Assembly: GCA_916613615.1 (NCBI GenBank)
Contig: OU744736.1
Location: forward strand, 54,007,600 to 54,071,599
DNA: 64,000 nt
Reading direction: 5' to 3'
Source: Steromphala cineraria
Taxonomy: Eukaryota > Mollusca > Gastropoda > Trochida > Trochidae
A model generated the notes under the pieces. That model did no database searches. It was not told the DNA's origin and saw nothing but the letters and a program-made list of their open reading frames with translations. Made by a program: the position numbers and the translations under genes. The stretch's first letter is position 1, and each line of letters opens with the position of its first letter. This document shows positions 56,573 through 64,000 of this stretch, piece after piece.

Positions 56573-57312
56573 TTTATCCTCAACGGACATTTTTCATCGA
56601 CTTGGCATGTGATATTGAACTCAAAAAATTGTCTATTACCTCATGATAAACTCATGAAGATATATTAGTGAATGTTTTAATTTTTGGTACGTAATAAGTT
56701 TGCAGATGTTACTGGGTATGCCTAGTATTGAAGTTTGATTGGACATAAGGATGATTTTATTCGGCCATATTGTTTGGACTTACAAACAATCTCGTATCCG
56801 GTTGAGTACCGCGCGAGTAGGGCGCTGCGCAAAACAAACATCGCTGAGTAGTGGTCACGCTGATTGAGATTTCCGACCACGTTACGCTTGGCTAATTAAG
56901 CTTTTCCAACACATAATTAATTAACCCGCGAGCGCATTGTGCCGCTGGTGTAAATGGGACCATAAGATAGAACATGGATTTCGTCTAACACTTACAGTTA
57001 ACACAATATCTTTCCTTACATAGCAGGTTCTCATATCTTCCCGTCTTCACTCTCATTGGGGTCACTCCGCATCGGAATTTCGGAAGTGCAATTTGTGATC
57101 TTTGAAGATTAAATCAAGATAGTAAATCCCTAAATAGTCAAGTCAAGTCTTTTCAGGCCCATATTCAGTGCAGTACATTCATGATAATTTTATGCATTAT
57201 TTCTACATTATTATTTACACAAATGGTGTGCCATAAATTATAAGCTGTACAAGTATCATATATTTTAAGGAATAGGTGTAGACTTATTGAGATTTATTTT
57301 TCTCTCTCTCAA

Positions 57313-58289
57313 TTAATATGCATGCCATAAAAAATTACTTATTCCTTGCAAAACAAATTCATTGTCCGATGTCATTATGGATCTAAATTTGAACATGTTT
57401 GGATTATAGTGAAAAACAATTGGTAAATAATTAACCCGTAAATCGGTATGCAAATGGCATACAAACAAGACGTGATATTCGTCTTCAATTCCTGAATTAC
57501 AAAATGGACATAAACGTTGTTTTTAATCTATTCTTTTGTATTCACGATATATGCAATATCTGGAACTATTTGATAGAGTACAGGTCCAAGATTGGAAGAA
57601 CATATTAATAGCAACATTTTTAAAAGCTTGAATAAAAGAGGTTACATCTCCCACAGATTGATACAGCCATACATAACCAAAGCCGTGTGATGACAGAATA
57701 TTACGAACATATGATGCAAAAGTAGTATAACCACAGTTTGAATAATATAATTGCATTTAGTATACTTTAAGTGGGATTCGGTTTTCATGCATTTCCATTA
57801 CTCTTAGCCAGTACCTTAATGTTTTACACATTGCATATATATAAAGAGGATATCGACCACATTCTTCATATACTATGGCGTTTGGGGTTTGAGGACTCAC
57901 ATTTAAAAATCGTTTACATGCTATTAAATGAATTCTCTCTAGCTCAAATGTGTGCATACCCAATATCTCTGCACCATACAATAATATTGGTTGTATTTGA
58001 GTGTCAAAAATATTAAGAAAACATTACAATTTACCATTCCGACTTTGCTTAAATTAACAATAACCTCCATTAGTGCACGTTTGCCTCTCGCGGCTAAATC
58101 AGTAATACAGCATCCCATTTTATGAGTTGAAGAAAATAATATACCTAGGTATTTATAACTGTTTACTACGGTAATCTTCTGATCATTTAGAAACCATTGT
58201 TCATGCTTAGCTAACCTACCAAATACGTTTTGTCCCTTTTCCAAATAACACGACACGTAGGACGTTGTTAGCATATTTATTATATACAT
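57313..58289 (-). mobile_element. LINE ORF2 C-terminal region, minus strand, decayed
   Basis: On the minus strand, from 58,289 down, it reads NSYKYLGILFSST, CITDLAARGKRALME, then in the next frame MYGAEILGMHTFELERIHLI and ACKRFLNVSPQTPNA, YEECGRYPLYIY and YWLRVMEM, then GFGYVWLYQSVGDVTSFIQA, and at the end LCPFCNSGIEDEYHVLFVC with stop at 57,313-57,315. This is the continuous tail of a non-LTR ORF2 (thumb-connection region to CCHC knuckle), interrupted by two frameshifts and a stop. Reverse transcriptase and endonuclease proper are missing. It is the longest coherent LINE relic in the window after 727-2,040. Confidence 0.88.
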
Positions 58290-58849
58290 TCTCCCTCTAC
58301 ATTATAATTATCAGATCCTAGATCAGTATTATATGTTTACCATAGTTCGTTAAAGGCTTTTATTTGTTCAATAACTTACAATTTCATGTATTGCATCTCG
58401 GAAAACGTTGTTAAAGTATTATATATAATAGCTATTCATGTAAACCATGTGTGTTTTTAACAAATCAGTTACTATTTAAATATGTAAAATCGAAACCAAA
58501 GCACAACTTCAAAAGACATGAACATACTGCAATCGTTAACAACTGATGTAAAATACAAGGCAAATTTGAATTCGATATATTTCATTCATAAAGTAATCGA
58601 CAAGTAAATGTCATAAATCGAAAACTGACTATTCTGCTGGAAACTGTGACATGTCCATTTAACCACTAACTATGCGTTTAGATATTAAATGTAAGTCTTA
58701 TATTTTAAGGTTCTGTATTTTTGCTACTGTCGCAAATGTTTCAAGTATGTTGCAAATAGCATGTATTTATTTTATCAACATTTATATATATTACTTTTGT
58801 GTACCAATCTGTGATACTGTTTCTATGTGTTTATTTATGTATTATATTC
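58290..58849. other. Non-coding, nothing recognised
   Basis: AT-rich. The 105-codon + ORF beginning at 58,672 is hydrophobic by composition, runs into the LINE 3' tail and microsatellite, and is not called. Confidence 0.45.
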
Positions 58850-58985
58850 AAACCGTGTCTCTTCGGCCTATTGTGGCCCAGCATAATATATTTTATTTTG
58901 TATATCCATATGTATTTACACTATGTAATTTTAAGCGTGACACGTTAATAAACAATTCATTCATTCATTCATTCATTCATTCACT
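58850..58985 (+). mobile_element. LINE 3' end with (ATTC)n tail
   Basis: GTGTCTCTTCGGCCTATTGTGGCCC is followed by TTTTAAGCGTGACACGTTAATAAACAATTC and five or so CATT units to 58,985. The GTGTCTC...GGCC...GGCC pattern also begins the 3' ends at 60,880 and (inverted) 61,477, so these are related LINE tails. The tail repeat equals the microsatellite 365 bp further on. Confidence 0.6.
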
Positions 58986-59350
58986 GTAACTAAATCATCT
59001 CATACAGTTAAAACGAAGAGACCGGGGATTCTAAGGCAATAAAGATATCATCGCACGGCAACCGGACTGTCTGTTAATTGCTAAGAATACACTAATGAGG
59101 TAGCTGATTAACTGATCACAAGATTATGTTGATTGTTCAGATTACGGCCTAATCCGATGAAATATCCAAACGCCACGCTTGAGTGGTTATCAGTTGAATC
59201 ATTGAGTGACAGAAACACTGCTGATGGAGTAAGCTACTTGTCTATGTGTGTATTCGTCACGTGTATGTTAGAACAAATAAGGGCTGTCGTTGAGTCATAA
59301 ACAAGTTGACAAGCACCACGGAATATCTATAATGGCGATAAATGTGAACT

Positions 59351-59548
59351 CATTCATTCATTCATTCATTCATTCATTCATTCATTCATTCATTCATTCA
59401 TTCATTCATTCATTCATTCATTCATTCATTCATTCATTCATTCATTCATTCATTCATTCATTCATTCATTCATTCATTCATTCATTCATTCATTCATTCA
59501 TTCATTCATTCATTCATTCATTCATTCATTCATTCATTCATTCATTCA
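59351..59548 (+). repeat. (CATT)n microsatellite, about 49 units
   Basis: About 198 bp of uninterrupted CATT. The Ser-Phe-Ile-His repeats in the ORF over it are a translation of the microsatellite. Confidence 0.98.
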
Positions 59549-60643
59549 GGCAAAGACAAGCGTGTGTGCCGGAAATGTCCACACTCCTACAGTATATTAT
59601 TCCCATTCATAGACATGATTTGTTGGGTGTTGCTAATATTGATTAATTTGTTAGAAAATATTCAAAGATTTTTATGAAATTAGTTCTGAAACTACCCAAA
59701 GGCACACCTTCCTTCATTCTCCATGGGATTTCATACATTTCTACAAATAATATCAAAATTCCAATGATTAAATACAGATCTAACCTTCACACCAATATAA
59801 ACGAAATGAATGTCTGTTATATGATAAAATATTCTATGATAACATATTCTCTATATGTAATTTTTCAATATAAGTTGAAACTGAGAATATTTCATTCATT
59901 TGTAATACTTCAAAACTTGAACTGTCAAATGTACACGTTGCACCGTTACGTCAAGAATGTAATGTGTAATATTTCACGGATGATGCTGAGTGTTTATTAC
60001 GAAATGAAGATTGATTCAATGATTAAACAGTATTCAATGATTAAACAGTATGCGTGTATCTGGATGTCATCTTCGGTCAATCGTTAAGATTGTTCACATA
60101 TACACTTTTCTTTTTTTCTGGCTATCGGATGAGGTTAATCTAAATAGTGAAGTTTTTTTTAGGCAAAATTACATGCATACATGAGTGCATCCATGCAAAT
60201 TATGTTTTGCGCAATTATCGCCTTTTTAGAGCAAATAAATAACGCTCAAATAACCATATGACCCTGAATACGTCGTGTTGTGTTTACATTGGATTATTAA
60301 TGCCGATAGGTAAAAAAAACTCTGATAAATATTGCGTTTTATTGACCCTTTCTCCGAGCAACTTAACGTATATATACGTAAAATATCTTACATAATCATC
60401 GATAAGAACCCTATTAAAGGCATATAACTGTCTTCATTTTAAGCAATCAACGTCCCAATAAATCCAGATCACGGTAAGACTTAGATCTCAGTTACTGGTA
60501 TCTATTGAATCAACAAGAGTGGAAACAAATATACAAATGAACGTGTACCGATAATCATATGTGATGTTGCATTTTTTTGCGGAGAGGAAGGTGTACATCA
60601 ATTCGTATGTTATTCAGTTACAAACGATCACAATTATTTATAT
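59549..60643. other. Non-coding, nothing recognised
   Basis: A 137-codon + ORF (59,674-60,087) has background composition, many Met and Ile, and no recognised domain. Its end holds a small direct repeat (ATGATTAAACAGTAT twice). Not called. Confidence 0.45.
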
Positions 60644-60736
60644 TACTAATATTGTTTCCGTAAATATTAAAGGCGCCGCCAACCCTTTATTCATCAACAA
60701 AGTATAGTTTTAGAGTGACGTCACGTGATGTAACGT
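60644..60736 (+). repeat. 93-bp direct repeat, left copy (probable target-site duplication)
   Basis: Identical by eye to 61,009-61,101. Contains AGGCGCCGCCAACCC and TGACGTCACGTGA (a CRE octamer overlapping an E-box CACGTG). See 60,737. Confidence 0.9.
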
Positions 60737-61008
60737 ATCACACTCCACTTGCCGCACTTCTCCAAAAAATGTATTTACGGCGTATGTCATTTTTATAAGC
60801 CATTTATTAATATTTAAGCATATGAAACATATCTTAACTTATTTTAATATATATTTTAACGCGGAAGCGTTTTTAGAGAATTAGTGTCTCATAGGCCATT
60901 ACTGGCCGGACAGCATACATTTTATTTGTTGTGATATATATATGTGATTGTGTGTTGCTTGTATGCAGTGTGCCACTTTAATAAAATACATTTCTTCTTC
61001 TTTTCTTC
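60737..61008 (+). mobile_element. 5'-truncated LINE 3' end (272 bp) between 93-bp direct repeats
   Basis: The insert ends with TTTAATAAAATACATTTCTTC and a TTC-rich tail directly before the right repeat, and contains TAGTGTCTCATAGGCCATTA followed by CTGGCCGGACAG, the 3' UTR start shared with 58,850 and 61,477. Orientation is +. The position of the tail against one repeat, and the absence of coding, fit target-primed reverse transcription of a severely truncated copy, the repeats being its target-site duplication. The identity of the repeats shows it is young. Confidence 0.75.
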
Positions 61009-61101
61009 TACTAATATTGTTTCCGTAAATATTAAAGGCGCCGCCAACCCTTTATTCATCAACAAAGTATAGTTTTAGAGTGACGTCACGTGATGTAACG
61101 T
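61009..61101 (+). repeat. 93-bp direct repeat, right copy (probable target-site duplication)
   Basis: Partner of 60,644-60,736, offset 365 bp, no difference seen. Confidence 0.9.
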
Positions 61102-61344
61102 GCTTAGTCGAGACTTGAATAAAGATTTGTCTGTGCATCTATCTATTATAGTTACTTACATCATTATTTTTCCAAATTAGTGAACAAGGTAGTATATTGG
61201 TTGCATGGCCGGTCAGTGACAATTATCCACCTGAGTGTGGCGGCGAGTTGATCAAAGCCGCCGCCTTTGTCTCCAAACATCACAGGTCTAACTTAAGGTT
61301 ACGCTCATACAGAGATGTGGTGTGTAGTCTGAATGTATATCCGT

Positions 61345-61480
61345 AACCGTAAGAAGAAGAAGAAGAAAGAAGAAATATATTTTATATATGTGTCACATGT
61401 TGTTTTACATCGTATTGCATAATATAAGAAATGTTTAAAAAATCAACATCCTGCCGAACGGCCTATGAGACACAAGTTGA
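61345..61480 (-). mobile_element. LINE 3' end, minus strand, same family as 60,737
   Basis: In reverse complement it reads GTGTCTCATAGGCCGTTCGG, CAGGATGTTGATTT..., and ends TATATTTCTTCTTTCTTCTT with a TTC-rich tail at about 61,350. It matches the + copy at 60,880-61,008 in order, though diverged. Its 5' limit is not clear. Confidence 0.65.
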
Positions 61481-61570
61481 CAGTGTTACAGTGTTACAAT
61501 AAAATATTAAAATATGATATATATACAGCTGCGTTCCTTACTTTTGTCCACTTACCTTCGTAGGTAGTAC

Positions 61571-62950
61571 CCCAAAACCCCTACAACCCATTTCCCCTAC
61601 AGCTTATAACAACAAAGTTATGGTCCATTGCACTGCTAATCTCAAGCCTGATACCTCTGACAATAATGGACTGGCCCAGAACATAACATGAACATGACAA
61701 AGAGACAGTTGGCAGTTTGATGTTTTGATGACATATACATAGCAATAGAGAGACATATACTTTATCATATCATTATCATTAAATATCTTCAGTCTTTGAT
61801 ATTTCTTCACATACATTTTTATACTTTATATTATATTACTATATATACATACTTACATTTAAATATCTTTATTCTTTCACATGCTGTACTTAAACATTAA
61901 ATATATTTTTTTTACATATTTACATTTTGGCCGAAAGATAATTGATACAGTTTTGCTTGTGGATAATTGAAATCCCCAGTTTCGGGTCCATTCATTTACT
62001 TTGATTAAGGCTTTTTGTAATATTTCTGCAGCTACATGTTGATGTTTGTGACTGACCCAAAGGACCCCGTCGTCAGCGAATTGTGGGGTGTTCACTTGTT
62101 TGGGTAGTTTGTGAAATAGATCATCTATCATAATATTGAACAAGGTTGGTTATATGATACTTCCTTGTGGGGTTCCATTTTCTAAATTATAGTTGTCTGA
62201 TATTTGATCATCTGTTTTAAGACGAAAAGTTCTGTCTGACATAAAGTCGTTTATAAAGTGTAACATTTCCCCTTGAACATGTATGTCCTTTTTCTTAACT
62301 TTTTGTATCAAGCCTTTTTTCCAGAGCATGTCAAATGCCTTACTAAAGTCTAGGAAGACTGCTGTAGTGAATTTATTATTTTGTTGAGCTTGTCTGATAG
62401 AGTGTTGTAATCTTACAATATGGTCAGTGGTGCTATAGGATTTTCTATATCCTGATTGATTTTTGTGTGATCAATTCGTTTGTTTCTAAATAGTGTTGTA
62501 ATCTTTTCGTTGTCATAGCTTCGAGTGTTGTACAAAGATTTGATGTTTGACATTCCTATGATTGGCGGTCTGTATTTCTCAGTATTTTGAGTTTTGGTTT
62601 GTTCCTTTGTTCTCTCATCTATGTTTTGTTGTTTTGATTGTGTTTTTCTTGCGGACCTGATATCTTCAAGAAGTCTATGTTCAACATTTTCCAACATTTT
62701 CTCCATCTTTTTTTTGTTCCTATGTGTCATGTTTGTTTGTAACATGTACCTATATATAAACTCACGGGCAAAAGAAAGCTTTCACCTTAGTTGATTTCAT
62801 CAATTTCAACAACTCGCACAAACAAATCTACTCCATACTTAATCACTTGTTAGGGCGAGTCTATTATGCCAGAAAGGTAACTCACTGTGTTGTTTTAGCA
62901 ACCTGTAGGGGAACTGGGCTGTAGGGGTAATGGGTTGTAGGTGTTTTGGG
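61571..62950. repeat. Inverted repeat pair of 32 bp enclosing the minus-strand LINE
   Basis: 61,571-61,602 (CCCAAAACCCCTACAACCCA onward) is mirrored by 62,919-62,950 with two mismatches. The right arm has a second partial unit (TGTAGGGGAACTGGGC). The arms may be remains of a foldback or tandem repeat rather than element ends. Confidence 0.55.
61860..62745 (-). mobile_element. LINE reverse transcriptase fragment, minus strand, broken
   Basis: On the minus strand from about 62,745 the frames give a basic segment, then EKYRPPIIGMSNIKSLYN, then QSGYRKSYSTTDHIVRLQ (frameshifted), FLDFSKAFDMLWKKGL (motif A with Asp), NGTPQGSII (motif B), a TAA where Gln or Leu is expected, then PTLFNIMIDDLFH, FADDGVLWVSH (motif C; Phe-Ala-Asp-Asp) and SKTVSIIF. 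The order is that of a CR1/Jockey-like reverse transcriptase. At least two frameshifts and one stop are present, and the C-terminal part is missing. The + strand ORF at 62,594-62,794 is a shadow. Confidence 0.9.
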
Positions 62951-63352
62951 ATATAATCCCTTCGTATTGTAGTGCAAGTATCCTGTATCTCTCATAAATC
63001 GCTTGGCGATTAATTGTGTACATTTCACGTGATTTATATTGTTTATACAGTTCTGAATATAAATATAAGTATGTGCATAAATGATACGGAATATACTATT
63101 GACTGGCTTGTAATTTTGAAAGTCTTTGATGCCTCCTCGCAGTACAAAAACGAAACGGATATTGTTGCAAATAAGTAAATATGCAGGTTGCGTTAACATA
63201 TACCGGTAGGAATGTAATACCTAATAGATAACCTTATCAAATTAAGTAGGGCATTGAAGTGACCAGGGGTCAAATTTTCGAAAACAATTTTTTTCTCTAC
63301 AAAATCCTTCATACCTCATCAACAGCTTTTTAATCCTTTGCACTAACACAAT
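62951..63352. other. Non-coding, includes a dispersed-repeat scrap
   Basis: 63,252-63,290 is the opening of the repeat seen at 13,775 and 17,868 (GCATTGAAGTGACCAGGGGT). The 105-codon - strand ORF at 62,882-63,199 is unsupported. Confidence 0.45.
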
Positions 63353-64000
63353 GTCTAGACATTCGGTCTGCAGTAAGATACCAAGACAGTCGGCGGTCAC
63401 TGTTATGTACAAATTCGTTGGTCACTAGGCCAGACAATCTGTCGCCTATTGTGATGACAAGTTAGTTAGTGCCCGGACAGTTATGTCACTGTTTACGTCA
63501 TACGACTAGACATTTCGCACTTTCATTGCTATAGATACACAACGTATAAAATGACAGGTGTCCGGTCGTCATAAAAGAAAATAACAGAGATAGATAAGGT
63601 GGTACTAACGAGATGTATATTTTATCAATGTATTGGGTGTGATTACAGTGATTACAAATATCAGCGATGTATTTTATTATCCTCACAATTAAACAAGTAA
63701 AAATAGTCCTGTTTATTTTACTGCCTGAAATCCAAGGAGACATTACTGTTTATGATACCTGTTAAAGAAAGATGATAAATATTTGATCTATTTGAAACAT
63801 TTAGTCAAAGATTAAATCTTAACTCAATTTAACAACAGCAACGCACATTCATAAAAAAAATCTTTATGAAAGGTTATAATCGGTGTTCAGTAAAAAAAAG
63901 TCCCGGTAAAAAGTCTTGGTGTTCCACCCTTCGCAAACATTGTTAGTTCTCGCATCTCCTGATAGAATAGCCTTCATTGATTGACTCAGCTAAACTCACA
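63353..64000 (+). repeat. Recent direct duplication, right copy, cut by window end
   Basis: Partner of 55,459-56,106, about 99% identical by eye over 648 bp, continuing past the window. The left boundary is sharp: before GTCTAGACATTCGG the two copies are unrelated. See the left copy. Confidence 0.9.

Larger units (their letters stand above)
54662..56943. mobile_element. 2.3-kb interval bounded by a perfect 20-bp inverted repeat
   Basis: GGCACAATGCGCTCGCGGGT at 54,662-54,681 is exactly mirrored at 56,924-56,943. Such a CpG-rich 20-mer is not expected twice by chance in this AT-rich DNA. Similarity does not extend far beyond, so these may be the ends of one DNA element or two solo fragments of a dispersed repeat in opposite orientation. 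The interior holds the tandem 75-bp units, the recent duplication and a second inverted-repeat pair (55,976 and 56,432). No transposase is visible. Confidence 0.5.

Noticed and set aside
59290..59646. 118-codon ORF with Ser-Phe-Ile-His repeats
   Set aside because: Translation of the (CATT)n microsatellite.
59674..60087. 137-codon + strand ORF as a gene
   Set aside because: Background composition, no domain, no splice partner, contains a small direct repeat.
62594..62794. + strand ORF of 66 codons
   Set aside because: Shadow of the minus-strand LINE.
1..64000. CRISPR arrays, operons, tRNA or rRNA genes
   Set aside because: No regularly spaced identical repeats with unique spacers, no bacterial-type gene packing, and no cloverleaf or rRNA core sequence recognised by eye.

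Overview
The window reads as AT-rich, gene-poor, repeat-rich nuclear DNA of an invertebrate animal. A lophotrochozoan, probably a mollusc, is my best guess. The grounds are GT-AG introns with an AATAAA polyadenylation signal, many decayed non-LTR retrotransposons of several lineages, MITE families, an ATTC-tailed LINE 3' end next to a long (ATTC)n microsatellite, and no bacterial-style coding. There are no long intact ORFs. Almost all stop-to-stop ORFs of 60-150 codons are chance or lie inside repeats. I see no rRNA, tRNA, CRISPR array or operon.

Layout. 1-5,400 and 45,780-50,640 are two copies of one ancient duplicated segment, with a third partial copy at 43,560-44,330. Each full copy holds the same small ORF (2,707 and 47,800) and, about 1-2 kb further on, an apparent last coding exon beginning Asp-Glu-Asp (3,690 and 49,702). 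Copy A has gained an L1/Tx1-type LINE (about 727-2,040), and copy B has gained a 0.9-kb terminal-inverted-repeat element (48,156-49,061). Between them lies a long region of old duplications, MITEs, palindromes and a few exon-like islands. The best is a phase-consistent three-exon 3' gene end coding for a single transmembrane helix (12,050-14,638). Another DED-type terminal exon is at 18,823, with a decayed relative at 21,049. A possible tail exon with an ITIM-like motif is at 29,049.

Right-hand part. From 51 kb onward the window is mostly transposon graveyard: LINE fragments at 51,930, 52,412, 57,313, 58,850, 60,737, 61,345 and 61,860, a 357-bp MITE at 53,602, a 2.3-kb interval bounded by a perfect 20-bp CpG-rich inverted repeat (54,662-56,943), and a very young direct duplication (55,459-56,106 and 63,353 to the window end, about 99% identical by eye). 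A 272-bp LINE tail at 60,737 is flanked by a 93-bp perfect direct repeat that looks like an unusually long target-site duplication.

How it may fit together. The exon-like islands share a design: short, late exons that code for a transmembrane helix or a polar tail, some with Tyr-x-x-Ile motifs, set in repeatedly duplicated DNA on the + strand. A plausible reading is a decaying, birth-and-death array of small single-pass membrane receptors, of which the window shows mostly 3' ends. That is inference: I recognise no extracellular domain, and several copies are frameshifted.
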